Translations under genes and position numbers: made by a program
NCBI GenBank assembly: GCA_947311845.1
Contig: CAMZMU010000063.1
Location: 117,270,228-117,334,227, forward strand
Length of the DNA stretch: 64,000 bases
DNA from: Poa pratensis
Lineage: Eukaryota; Streptophyta; Magnoliopsida; Poales; Poaceae
Direction: 5' to 3'
In this document: piece after piece, positions 11,503-22,973 of the stretch
How positions within the stretch are numbered: position 1 is the first letter of the stretch
Layout of the letters: each line of letters starts with the position of its first letter
Notes under the pieces: generated by a model
Told to the model about the DNA's origin: nothing
Seen by the model: the letters and a program-made list of their open reading frames with translations, nothing else
Databases searched by the model: none

Positions 11503-12147
11503 CTACTCGCCCGCGTCGTCTGCTAGGCCGAACGCAACAACTCCGAACACGTCGTCCTCGCCCGCGCTCCACTCACACGCACGACTCTCCCGGTGCGAGC
11601 CCACGCTCCGGCGGACAGGCACCGCCGTCTCCGACACGCGAACGCTCATTCTCACTGACACCACCGGCACAGGCGACGCATCGTCACGGGCCATCCAGCT
11701 GCCTCCCCGCGCGGGGACAGCAAGACTGACTCGCCGCTCCACCGCCGCGTCCCCGTCCTCCTCCACGGCGACGACGTCCCTCCACGCCACCTTGGCCCGG
11801 CCAACTAGCATCGACCCGAAGGCGTGGTCCATGATCTTCTTCCGCCTCCTCCGCACCTCGAACACCACGCTCGTGGTGTCGGCGAGCTCGCGCATGCATG
11901 CGGCTGAGCCATGGCAGGTCAGCGGCGCCACGTCCCGCCATGAGACCACACCGCCGCCGGCGACATGGGCATCCGTGCTGCTTTGGTTGTCGATCTGGAT
12001 CGTCCTCCCGCCGGCCGCCGGGACGTGGCACCGGAGGAAGAGCGCGCGAGCGCCGCCGGCGCAGCCGAGGCCCGTGACCTCGACCGAGCTGATCTCGCAC
12101 TGGAGATGGCAAACGACGCCGCCACTGTTACCCAAGCTGCCATCCAT
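11503..12147 (-). CDS. C2-domain-like (calcium/lipid-binding) protein, single exon
   Basis: An uninterrupted 214-residue minus-strand frame from the ATG at 12145-12147 to a TAG at 11503-11505. The sequence resembles small grass proteins annotated as C2/CaLB-domain: a CEISSVEVTGL strand, LFLRCHVPAAG, an acidic-free loop with DNQS, then VVFEVRRRRKK and the VGRAKVAWRDVVA strand typical of the second half of a plant C2 fold, then MSVRVSE near residue 170. Such proteins bind phospholipids, sometimes calcium-dependently. The expected aspartate cluster for calcium is weak, so calcium binding is doubtful. GC content and codon use are typical of grass single-exon genes. An upstream in-frame ATG at 12228 exists, but the residues it adds (HACTHIYTHMHA) look non-conserved. 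The Harbinger element ends 12 bp beyond the stop. Whether the gene is expressed is unknown. Confidence 0.6.
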   Translation of the reverse strand: MDGSLGNSGGVVCHLQCEISSVEVTGLGCAGGARALFLRCHVPAAGGRTIQIDNQSSTDAHVAGGGVVSWRDVAPLTCHGSAACMRELADTTSVVFEVRRRRKKIMDHAFGSMLVGRAKVAWRDVVAVEEDGDAAVERRVSLAVPARGGSWMARDDASPVPVVSVRMSVRVSETAVPVRRSVGSHRESRACEWSAGEDDVFGVVAFGLADDAGE

Positions 12148-12509
12148 GGTAGTTACTATAGTTAGCTCTACACTTGCACTTGGTGCATGCATATGTGTGT
12201 ATATATGCGTGCACGCGTGGACGAGCATGGTGCATGTAACTTTAGTGAGTGCTTGATCTATCCGGCGAGACTTAGTTAGCTAATGGAAGTAAACTTTATC
12301 TCTTGGAAACAGCAAGGGCCAGATGGCCTTCCATGGATATATGCTTCTGGTACGTTTCTTGGAGCAACTTGGCCTATCAGCTGACCAAAGTCCAGAGGTG
12401 ATCAGCTCCGGCCTATAGCGAAACCTGATAATGGGGGCAACATATTGGAAAAGCATGGCGAGTCAGTCGCCAATGCTTTGGGGTACAGTGTGACTCAAGA
12501 TGAATATGA
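12148..12509 (-). other. Upstream region of the C2-like gene
   Basis: About 360 bp with a GCATGCATATGTGTGTATATATGC purine/pyrimidine alternating patch around 12183-12208, which includes a TATATA stretch about 50 bp upstream of the ATG that could serve as core promoter on the minus strand. No other feature is apparent. Confidence 0.35.
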
Positions 12510-12519
12510 TTGGATCGGA

Positions 12520-14017
12520 GGCTAGTCGCCCCCCCCCCCCCCCGCGTCCCCGTGTCGCTCCCCAGGCGACACCGGGGCGAAGAACCGCGCCGCCTCCGAG
12601 CACCACTCCCTGAGCTTCCTCGCCGCCGCGGCCGCCGGCCTCTGCCGCGGTGGAGGCGCCCCCCATGCTGCCAAAAAGGCTGTGTGTGGGGGGGGGTGAG
12701 GTCCCTTGCTGCTTCACTGCGCGTCGCGTCGGCGGCTGGCCACTTCGGCTGGGGAGCGAGGTCTTGCCGTCGGCGTCGGGAAGCCGAGGCGGCGGCCCCG
12801 GATCTGGTGGACGCTGCGTTCGTCATCCTCCTCGACGGCGTAGCACGGTGCTGCGGCGTGCGGCCCGGGCGCGCAGCCGGACTGCCTCTCCTGATCTGGG
12901 GGTCGGTTGCTCTCCTCGCCGGCACGCGCGTGTGCCGCTCGGTCACGGCCGAATCGGGCGTAGCACGGGCTACGGCGGCTCTCTGTCGCGGCTGCGGGCG
13001 GCTATGGGGCGGCGGGCCCGATCTGGGCCCGCGATGGGCTTGGCGGGTCGTGGCGCCTGATGCGAGTTCCGGTCTCCAAGTCTGGGCACGGCGATGCTGC
13101 GGCAGGGGCTTCGGCCGCCTGACCACGGCGGGCTGCTCTGACGGCTTCTTCGGCGTACGGAAGCCGGGGCGGCGGCCCCGGGCACTAGATGTCGGCAGCG
13201 GCTGCGACGCGCGGCGGTGGCGTGCCCTGGCTGTTGCAGCCCAACTCGGGAGGCGGTGGATCCGGCGCCTTGACCGCCGGATCTGGCGAGCTGGACTACT
13301 GCCAGGGCTCCACGGCTGGGTTCCGGCTGGCTGGAGTTCAAACTTCGGGCTGGCCGGCCGGATGTGCAGCGGATTGTGAGGCAGACCAGATCCCAGTTGG
13401 TCTTCGACGTTGTGTTGGCATACCGGGGCGGCGGCCCTGGAGCGGTGGTGGCTTTGGTCCGCCGCGGTGTGTGGTGCCGCGGCCGATGTGGGCTTTGCTG
13501 GAGTTGGTGGTTTACCGGCGAGGTTCCGCTCCGGCTCACGTGGCGAGGTCTAGGTGTTCCGGGTGAAAGCCTCGCACCGGTTTTTGTATGGTGCCGACGA
13601 TGACGACGCCTCGGCGCGTCGCTTATCCTTCTTGAAGGCATCGTTGTGGAACCCCGGCTCTCTCCACACCTTGAAGGCCAAGTTTTCTTCGGGTGAAAAC
13701 CCAACTCCGTTGGAGTGTGTGGTGGCGACGTACTCGTCGTTATCTTCTTGAAGACACCGCCTTGAAGTACTTGGTGCTTTGTGGGAGCCGTGTAGCGTAG
13801 CTCGCCTGTGAGGTTGGAGGATGCCTGGGCGGCGGCCCCAGACAGTGGTTGTGCGCCGTGGCGGCGGCCTCGGAAGAAGTTTTGTAGCTTTCTGTTTCGT
13901 GGTTTTTTCTCTTAATCTTCTTTTCGGTTATTCATTTGCCTAAGGGCTGCTTGTACATATTCTACCTACTATTAATCGAAAAGCCAACAATTGCTGGATC
14001 TTTCAAAAAAAAAAAAA
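12520..14017 (+). mobile_element. GC-rich poly(A)-ended retro-sequence (LINE-derived or non-autonomous)
   Basis: Begins with a 15-C run, is extremely GC-rich with repeated GCGGCGGCCCC blocks for over 1 kb, becomes AT-rich at its 3' end and finishes in a run of 13 A (14005-14017). This profile fits a non-LTR retroelement or retro-copy. Long frames in this stretch are open on several strands at once, which is what high GC gives by chance, and none shows a recognisable domain. I could not find a matching target-site duplication. Boundaries at the 5' end are uncertain. Confidence 0.4.
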
Positions 14018-14063
14018 CCTCAGCTGGATTTTCATGTTTGACCAGGCTAAAAGGGAGATTGAC

Positions 14064-14189
14064 CTCACAAGGCCGGTTCTGTGTCTCTGATTGGGCCTTC
14101 AGGTAGTGAGTGTAGGCCCGTCGTACCTCGCAAGGCCGATTCTGTGTCTCTGATTGGTTCTTCAGGTAGTAAGGGTAGACCCATTGTAC
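14064..14189 (+). repeat. Two-copy tandem repeat, 63-bp unit
   Basis: The unit starting CTCACAAGGCCGGTTCTG at 14064 repeats at 14127 with a handful of substitutions, sharing TCTGTGTCTCTGATTGG and TTCAGGTAGT. Confidence 0.8.
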
Positions 14190-15293
14190 CTCGTAGAAAA
14201 GCAGTATAAAGCTTCATTGTCATATTTTTGAAATCCTAGTCGGTTCTGAAATTCCAGACCTGTCTTACAGACTCAATTTTATTTTATCAAAATCGAGGCA
14301 AAAGCTTGTCTCATCTCATTATAACTAAGAACAATATAATTATCTGGTTAACTACAAAAAAATAAGGCTAAAACCAAAGCAAATACCCGCATTGATCATC
14401 ATGGAGCATGACAACAATGAGGGCAACCCGACCAAGCTGGCGCACAACAAATACAAAACACACCGGAGAAGAAAAACACCACCGAGACTACGCACAAGCG
14501 TCATCATCATCACTCCTGCACGAACAAGCGACTCTCTTGCATCGCCGTAGACAGCCACTGAGGAAGACCTCGCCACAACTGACAAGTGAAGACATGCATA
14601 GATCTTCCAAACAGTCGGCCACACATGCCAGTAAAGTGGTAGCATCGATATTGAAGGCAAGGTACTGGGGAGAAATCTGGAAGCTTGGCGTTGCACCATG
14701 CGTCACTTGTCATGTCACCGCCTAGACGCCACCGCTGCAACTCTGGCTCCACAAAGACAAACATAACAGGATGAGACCACCATGGACACACCAAAGAGTC
14801 AACTACCACAACCTTGCCGCAACCCCAACAATGCTAATTCCCATCGTTGTTGCCACAAACTGCCTCGAACCACTAGTCCCTCTCACCCGATATAACTGCA
14901 AAACAAGATGACCTCAAGAGAGAAGCAAAAAACGCCACCATGCATCATATGATCCCTGCGGATCTAGGGTTTAGCTCAGAGCTGCCTTGGGTATAGGGGA
15001 AGATAAAATTGTTGCCCTCTGATGCCTTCAAGAAGGTAAAAATACCCACGAGTATTGTCGTTGGCGTCTCCTCCATTGACCGGAGAAGGTGTTGCCTCGC
15101 TATCCTCCAGCTCAAGCATGCATGACCCGTCATCATCCACCCATGACGACAAGGCAACCCGATGGCCACACACAAGGGCGAACTAGAATTAAACATGCCT
15201 CGAGATGGCCTTTGTTACCATACTTTATGATGTTAGTTAACCTAGTTTTTTTTGAACTTAAAGCACTATTTGGTGATAATTCAGCTTGAGCAC
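14190..15293 (-). other. Unassigned non-coding stretch, possibly a degraded retroelement
   Basis: About 1.1 kb without a credible gene. Read on the minus strand it goes from a T-rich start through a moderately GC sequence to an AT-rich end (TTTTGATAAAATAAAATT near 14275), a profile seen in degraded LINE-type sequences. No domain was recognised. Confidence 0.3.
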
Positions 15294-15479
15294 TAAGGGC
15301 ATCTCCAACGGGCTGGCGCAAACGGACTAGTCCAAAAATGAATACCTCCAACGGGCTGGTGCAAACGGATATTTTGCTGGCGGACTGTCCGTTCTCGACC
15401 AAAGTTGGACCAAGTTTGATCTAGGTTTGGGGTTGTCCGCTGTCCGGTTCTGTCCGCCTCTCGTGTCCGCATGGCCCAC

Positions 15480-16874
15480 TGGCAGATATTGGGTTGCGTG
15501 TATGGTAAAATTTTCCATATAGCTATGCAACAACTGCCAAGCTCTACTATGAAGATACATGCGAATACGAAGATCCAAAGATCTAGATAAAATACGTTAC
15601 CAACACCGAAGTTGCGGAAGTAGTGTCGATGACGTAGTCGACGAAGCGTGTCGCCGATTCCCTCAACCAAGCCTGGTAGAGAGATGCCGACGTCCTCTCC
15701 TCCTTGCCTTGTCACCTTGATCCAACAACGTGAGGGTCAACCGTCAAGATCGACGGATCACCCCTCCGAGAGCTTGCACGCGTACGCTGGGAAAGGTTCA
15801 ACAGGGCTTCGCCGTCCAAGTTTGAAGCACTACTGGTGTATATGAAGGTGGAGATCTCAACACATGAGAAAGAGAGAGAGATTAGATCTAGTCTAATCGG
15901 ATATGTTGCCTCAAATTAGAAGTTCCTCTAATCCAACTAGAAGAGATCTCAGCTTGAGAGTCTATTCTGTGTCCTCCAAATAGGAGGGGGTGAGGGTTTA
16001 TATAGATGGCCCAAGGGGTGGAGGGACTTGGGGAAGGGGAAAGCTTTCTCCTTGTCCAAGTCAACTTGGGAAAGGGGAAAGTCCCCAAGCCCAATTCGGT
16101 TTGGGAAGGAGGAGTTGGAGTGGGACTCCAACTCCCCTCCCCCACCGCCTCAACCGCCGCCGCCATCGGGTGGGGCCCACCCTAGGCCGCACCAACCTTG
16201 GAGGTGGGGCCCACCTTGCCGCACCGACCCAAGGGGTGGGGCCCGCCCTAAGCTGGTCGGCTTGGCCGCCACCTCCGCCGCCTCCCCCCATGGGCCGCAA
16301 GGGCCCATTAGGGTTTCGGCTGGGGGGGAGCCTCCCCCATGGCGCCTTGGCCCACCACCACCACTTGGTGGTGCGGCTACCTCGGTGGGCCCCTAGGGCC
16401 CATCTTGGTAGCCCCATGGTGGGCTCCAATTTTATTTATATATTTTTCCAATTATTAATTAATTAATCAATTAATTCTTTTGTCTAATTAATTCCTAATA
16501 AACATTTTTCTTTTACAGAAAATTCCCGGAATTAATTACTTATCATATAACACACTTTTACAAGATCCGGGACACCCAGCATCCGCTGACAAAATTCACT
16601 GGATAAATATTTCCATCTTCTACAAACCCTCAGAATAAATCCGACCGTGATAGCAACTTCTATCACAAAATAATCTCTCCGATAAAACCATATCTATCAC
16701 GCAGATACTATTCCGGTGATACTCTATCCATGTTCCAAACCAACCAAATACACAACTAACAAATCCTAGTTTAAGCGTGTCCACCCTACAGGTTCGATAA
16801 CGTGTAGCTATAATTGGATATCCAATCACCGGCTAGGGTCAGGTTCGTGGACGACCTGAATAACTGCTACCGTT
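15480..16874 (-). repeat. Copia (Angela-like) 3' LTR, left part
   Basis: Left portion of an LTR read on the minus strand, continued at 33966-34751 after removal of the nested stack. Contains AT-rich TTAATTAATTAATTAA-like sequence near 16450 and a long GC-rich block. The left boundary is not resolved and lies between about 15480 and 15510. The last five bases (CCGTT, 16870-16874) are one copy of the duplication made by the solo LTR inserted here. Confidence 0.65.
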
Positions 16875-17539
16875 TGAAAGGACAATGATGTCGCCTAGAG
16901 GGGGGGGGGGTGAATAGGCGATTAAAACTTTTCCGGTTTAGTCTTGATAATTGCGGAATAAAACTAGGTTTTAAATTAACAAGCGAACAACCTAAATAAA
17001 CTAGGCTCACCTATGTGCACCAACAACTTATGCTAAGCAAGACAAGCAACAAGGTGATAGAAATAGAATACTTCAAGCACGAAGGCTATCACAATGTAAA
17101 GTGCATAAGTAAAGAGCTCGGGTATAGAAATAACCGAGGCATGCGGAGACGAGGATGTATTCCCGAGTTCCTCCTTTTTAGGGGAGTACGTCTCGTTGGA
17201 GAGGTGTGAACCAACACAATGGTTCAACAACCACAAAGATTTCATCTTCTTCTCCGATGAACCGCACCACAAAATTTTGGTTCACCTTCCACTATCGGAA
17301 TCCTTCGAGGTGGAAATCCGGAGCCTTTACAACAACGATCTGGGGCACAACCCACAACGGGATTGGGGGCTCCCGAACAGCCACAAGTGACCACACAAGG
17401 GTCTCAACAACCACACAGGCGTCTAGGGTCCAAAGACCCAAGAGTAACAAGTTCACAAGCTTTCAACTTCCATGAATCCTCGTGGAGAGCACAAACCGAT
17501 GCAACGAAGCAATGGCAAGAGCACAAGTGCTCAAATCCT
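16875..17539 (-). repeat. Solo LTR of the TGAAAG family, left part
   Basis: Starts TGAAAGGACA at 16875, continues at 32246 and ends CACTTTCA at 33960. It is bounded by CCGTT at 16870-16874 and 33961-33965, so it is a single LTR left after LTR-LTR recombination. Homologous to the LTR at 28776-31013. It is opened at 17539 by the second Gypsy element (ATCCT at 17535-17539 and 32241-32245). Confidence 0.85.
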
Positions 17540-19121
17540 TGATACGTCTAAAACATATCTATAATTTCTGATGTTCCATGTTGATATTATACCAATTGTT
17601 ACATGTTTTATATACACTTCATAGCATTTTTATGCATTTTCTGGGACTAACCTATTAACAAGATGCCACAGTGCCAGTTCCTATTTTCTGTTGTTTTTGT
17701 ATTCCAGAAAAGCTAGTCTGGAAATATTCTCGGAATTGGACGAAACTTGGACAGGACCTCCTATTTTTCCAACACGTACACGAAAGTCCGAAGGAGAGAC
17801 GGAGGCGACCGAGGAGGGAGCCACACCATAGGGCGGCGCGGGTCCCCCCTTGGCCGCGCCGTGGTGTGGTGTGGGCCCCACGGGCGTCTCCAGCCGCCGC
17901 CCTTTCGCCTATATAATCTTCCCGACGCGAAAACCCTAGATACCCGAGCCATTATCCACGAAAAGTCCAGAGACGCCGCCGCCGTCAACCCTAGTTCGGG
18001 AGGGTTCAGAAGCTCTTCCTGGCACCCTGCCAGAGAGGGGAATCATCACCGGAGGGCTCTACATCACCATGCCTGCCTCCGGAGTGATGCGTGAGTAGTT
18101 CATCCTTGGACTACGGGTCCATAGCAGTAGCTAGATGGTTGTCTCTCCACTTTATGCTATCATGTTTAGATCTTGTGAGCTGCCTATCATGATCAAGATA
18201 ATCTTATTGTAATGCTACATGTTGTGTTTGCTGGGATCCGATGAATATTGAATACTATGTCAAGTTGATTATCAATCTATCTTATATGTTATTTATGATC
18301 TTGCATGCTTTCCGTTACTAGTAGATGCTTCGGCCAAGTAGATGCTTGTAACTCCAAGAGTTAGTATTTATGCTAGATAGTGGGTTCATGCCTCCGGTAA
18401 TCTGGGAGAGTGACAACAACTTCTAAGATTGTGGATGTGCTGTTGCCACTTAGATAAAATAACCGATGCTTAGCTTAAGGGTGCGCCGTTAGGTCTAATG
18501 CATTTGTTTACATTACGCACATTACTTAATGCGATTATCCGTTGCTTGCAACTTAATACCAACGGGGAACTCGGTATGACAACCTGGAGATGTATTATTA
18601 GTCATAGACGCTGTTGGATAACGGTCTATGTATTTTGTCTTAATGCCCACATGAATATCATAGTAATCATCATGTCATATATATGCATTGTCATGCGCTC
18701 AATATTTTGTCAATTGCCCAGCTGTAATTTGTTCACCCAGCATGTTAGTTATCTTTTATGGAGAGACACCACTAGTGAACTGTGGACCCCGGTCCATTCT
18801 TTTACACTGATAATACAACCAACTGCAAACATTGTTCCTTTTTATTCTCTGTAATTTACTACTGTTTTCCACACTATACGTTTAATCCTTTGTTTTCAGC
18901 AAGCCGGTGAGATTGACAACCTCACTGTTTCATTGGGGCAAAATAGTTTGATTGTGTTGTGTGCAGGTTCCACGTCAGCGCGCCACTGGCAACCTTCAGA
19001 AGTGATTTCTTGCTCCTACTGGTTCGATTAAACCTTGGTTTCATATTGAGGGAAACTGCTGCTACACTGCTTCATACCTTCCTCTTGGGGTCTCCCAACG
19101 AACGTGTGATCCACGTCATCA
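17540..19121 (+). repeat. 5' LTR of the second Gypsy element
   Basis: 1582 bp, TGATACGTC to CGTCATCA. The primer site TGGCGCCGTTGCCGGGGA follows at 19132-19149. Confidence 0.9.
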
Positions 19122-19273
19122 AGCATTTTTATGGCGCCGTTGCCGGGGAGCAAGAGGATTTCTGCAAGGGGAGTCTCTCGCTTCCAATCTCTTTACTTTG
19201 TATTTGTCTTGCTGAGTTATTATGTCTAGCTCTTTACTTGCTATCAATGGTTACTTTCCTTGAAACTAGTCCT

Positions 19274-19809
19274 ATGGCTGAAAACAAGATGAGAGAGCTT
19301 TATGAAATTTATCTTGAGTTGGGACATGAGGTGTTTGAAGAGAAAATTAAAAAGCCTATGGAAATTTATTTGCATAACAATCATGATAGTAGCAATGTTA
19401 TTAGCATACATTCTTTGAACACCATTATTGCTAATGCCATGGAAAGCTCTAAGCTTGGGGAAGCTGTTTTGATGAAAATATTATTTTTAGTCCCCTAGCT
19501 TTGGAGGAGGAAATTCGCTTTGATGATACTTTGCCTCAAATTTATGATGATTATAATGATGGATGTGCTAGTTTTACTCCCACTATTACTAATGAAATTG
19601 ATTATGCTTATGTGGAGTATAATGATACTTTTATGCATGTGGATCATGATAAGAATGCTTTATGTGATGAATACATTGTTGAGTCTATTCATGATGCTAC
19701 TGAAAATTATTTTGAGAGAGGAAAATATGGTTATATAAATCTTCATGTTATTAAATTTCCTCTCTTTGTGATGAAAGTTTTGAGCTTTCTCTTGTGTGCT
19801 TTTATATGA
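19274..19809 (+). pseudogene. Element-specific reading frame of unknown function, broken
   Basis: From the ATG at 19274 a 74-residue frame begins MAENKMRELYEIYLELGHE and ends at 19498. An acidic, tyrosine/aspartate-rich continuation (DDTLPQIYDDYNDG, residues coded from about 19516) runs in another frame to 19809. It occupies the place where gag lies in the sister element but is not gag-like: there is no zinc knuckle and no gag core. I do not know its function. Similar acidic frames are typical of non-autonomous Triticeae Gypsy families, as far as I recognise. Confidence 0.5.
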
Positions 19810-21945
19810 TGGTTTCCCTAAAACCTACTGGTCATTATGTGAGAGGGAGACACGGTTTCATATATCTCAATAATATTAAGTCTCCTCTCTTTATGTTGAA
19901 AGTTTTAAAGCTGCACTTGTTTTGGTTTCCTACGCTAGCCTCTTTGTGCTATATTGATTTGTTTTCTTACAAGGCTCCTATGCATAGGAAGAGCGTTAGA
20001 TTTAAACATGTTTTATATATGCTTCTTGATGCTCTCTTTTATGTTTCAACTCTCATCTTTATGTGAGCATCATAAAAATCACTATGCCTAGCTAAAAGGC
20101 GTTAAAGAAAAGCGCTTATGGGAGACAACCCATTGTTTTATTTCTGCAATTTTTCTTTTCATTTTGAGTCATGGAGTTGTTTACTTCTGTAACAATTCAT
20201 TTGTATCTTTATTTTAGCGCATTGTTGTGCCAAGTGGAGCCTCTAATAGGAAGATGATGCTAGATTTGGATTTCTGCGCAGAAACAGATTTCTGCTGTTC
20301 ACCGTTTTACTTCTGTAAAATCACAGAAAAATTATTTAAATATGCAAATTTTTGTGCGTGATCCTTAGATATGTACGCATCTTTCGTTAGTTTTACGTTT
20401 TTCGATTTGAGCAACGTAATTGCCTCGAAAAAATTCGTCTTTACAGACTGTTCTGTTTAGACAGATTCTGTCTTTTATTTTTCGCATTCTCTCTTTTACT
20501 AGTGTTGAGTGGAATTCTTTTTTAGGGTGAAGAGGTTCACATAACATCAGTGGCAGTAGTTAATGTTAAAAGTAACGGTCATGTTTGTGTCCTTATAGAA
20601 CATGTGAGTTTTTGATTGTGCACTAACCCTCTAATAAGAATTACTCTGAGTTTGGTGTGGCGGAAGTTTTCAAGGGTTAAGAGAGAAGGATGATATAATG
20701 TGATCAAGAAGAGTGAAGAGCTTAAGCTTGGGGATGCTCCCATGGATCACCCCAGCATATTTCAAGAAGACTCAAGCGTCTAAGCTTGGGGATGCCCAAG
20801 GCATCCCCTTCTTCATCAGCAACTTATCAGGTCATCTCTAGTGAAACTATATTTTAATTCTTTCACATCATATGTGCTTTACCTGGAGCGTCTGTGTGCT
20901 TTTATTTTCAGTATTTTATTTTTCTTATGGTCAACTTGATTGGACCCTAGCATTCTTGATTGGGAGAGAGACACTCTCCGCTTTTTCATATGAATACTCC
21001 TATTCTTCACTTATACTTGTTGAATATTCTTATCTAGCTATTGCTATGCTTTTAGCTCCTGTTTTGCATGCATCTCTTATTCAGAGCTGTTAGTTCTTTT
21101 AAAGAAAGTACTCTCTTGCTTCACTTATAATTGTTTGGAGAGTTTATGTTGAAATAAATTGATTGATGTTTGGTTGGAACAGAAAATTGCATGTGGTAGA
21201 TGGTATAATGGAAAAAGCTTACATATTCTTGTAGATCACTGTATTGGATAATTTGATACTTGTCAATTGTTTTGAGTTATCAAGTAGTTCATGTTTAAGC
21301 TTTTCTATCATGTAGTTAAAACCTATTAATGAAGAACTACCGTAAAGCTCGTTGAAATTTGGTTTGCATGATTGGTATCTCTAAGGTCTAGATATTTTCT
21401 AGTAAAAGGGTTTGGTTAACAAGGAAGACAGTGTAGGGTCTTATAATGCTTGCAATATGTTTTCATATAAGTCTTGCTGTGTTGGTTGATATCCTGTGTT
21501 TGCTTCAAATAAACTTGCTAGCCTAAACTCTGTACTGAGAGGGGTGCTTCTCGTGCATCCAAAACCTTGAGCCAAAATGCATGCCATCTGTGTCCACCAT
21601 AACTACCTATATGTGGTATTTCCTTGCCATTCCAAGTAAAATTTTCATGTGCTACCTTTAAACTATTCAAACATTATTACTCCTTTTTGTGTCAATGTTT
21701 ACCAAGCTCATGAGGACGGGGTGGATGTCTTTATGTCAACTGTCAAACAGACTTTACCACCGGATTAGCGGCATATACATCCGCTTATCCATTAATTTTG
21801 CAAAAAGAGCTAGCAAATGGGGTGCCCAGTCCCAATTAATTACAACTTTAACTGTTTAATTCTCTTCACATTTTGCCCTGATTTATCAGTCAAGCAATGA
21901 CAAACAGTAAAATATCTGCATGTGTGAACAAAAGAGAAGAGGGGC
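19810..21945 (+). other. Non-coding interior of the second Gypsy element
   Basis: Homologous, in opposite orientation, to about 2600-4450 of the first element. Carries two purine tracts AAGCTTGGGGATGC at about 20724 and 20782. It ends abruptly at a deletion junction around 21945 where TGAAAG-family LTR sequence begins. Confidence 0.75.
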
Positions 21946-22973
21946 AACTATAGTACCGGACCACTTGGCCCGGTAGTGCTCCCTTCCCGGTAGTACCGTG
22001 CCACTACCGGGGCAACTATCGGGTGAAAACTTCGAGAGGCAGAGAGCCATCCGGAGATGCGATACTGGGCCCGGTACTGGCCGCGGTAGATCCGCAAGGG
22101 GTCACCCGGTAGTACCGGGCGAGGGTCGGTACTACCGGCCTAAGAAGAAACTGCAGAACCAGAAAAAGAGAACCGCAATAACTTTTGCAAGGAAGCTCGA
22201 AACGAGATGAATCCAATTCTGTTAGAAATATTAAGGGTCACAAATAGAGGGGATACCACACATGGGAAGGTGTGGACCCTATCTCGAAGGTGGACCGATA
22301 ATATTTCCAACCAGAAAACGCAACAAGTTTTCCATACGAAATCCGTTTTCGGAGAACTTGGGCTTGTCATGAAGATCACAACAAGCACCAAAACCCAACA
22401 AGGAGAAAATCCAAATAAGAACCAAGAAAGATGATGAAGGCAAGTATGCAAAGGTTTGAGCTCTCTCCAACTGATACGCTAAAGCTCAATCGAGAGCCCC
22501 TCTTGATAGTACGGTATCTATCCTATAACCCGGTCTCCCAACTAGTACCATGAGACTGGTAAAATAGAAACCCTATCATACCTTTGCCTTGCGCATTCCA
22601 CTTGAGCTAGATGACGTCGATCTTGATCTCTTCAAGTGGACCACCTTTCTTGATTGCGCTTCGCTTGGTGAAGACTTCTCCAAATACTCCCCCATACACC
22701 ATTATGGGAGAGCCTCGCTTAGCTCCGACTTCATGAAGATGATGTCTTGAATCCTTCAAGACATACTTGCAATATGCTCAACTCTACACATGACCATTCT
22801 TCATATAAGCCCGTGAAAAGAGCATTGATCATCATGTAATCTTCTAGAGTCCAACACATGAACTCCAAACTTCTTCATGGACAAGATCTATAAAGATATC
22901 TCAATGCAAACATTAGTCCATAGGGATTGTCATTAATTACCAAAACCACACATGGGGGCGCCATGCCCTTTCA
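21946..22973 (-). repeat. Truncated 3' LTR of the TGAAAG-family element
   Basis: Nearly identical to 29991-31013 of the 5' LTR. The first ~1.2 kb (plus-strand left part) is deleted at the junction with Gypsy sequence. Confidence 0.85.

Noticed and set aside
12413..13704. Long overlapping open frames on both strands (up to about 290 codons)
   Set aside because: They occur in all directions in very GC-rich sequence, are rich in Arg/Pro/Gly/Ala, contain no recognisable domain, and lie in a poly(A)-ended repeat-like sequence.
16028..16429. Proline/glycine-rich frames of about 120-160 codons in both directions
   Set aside because: They lie in the GC-rich part of a Copia LTR and mirror each other on opposite strands.
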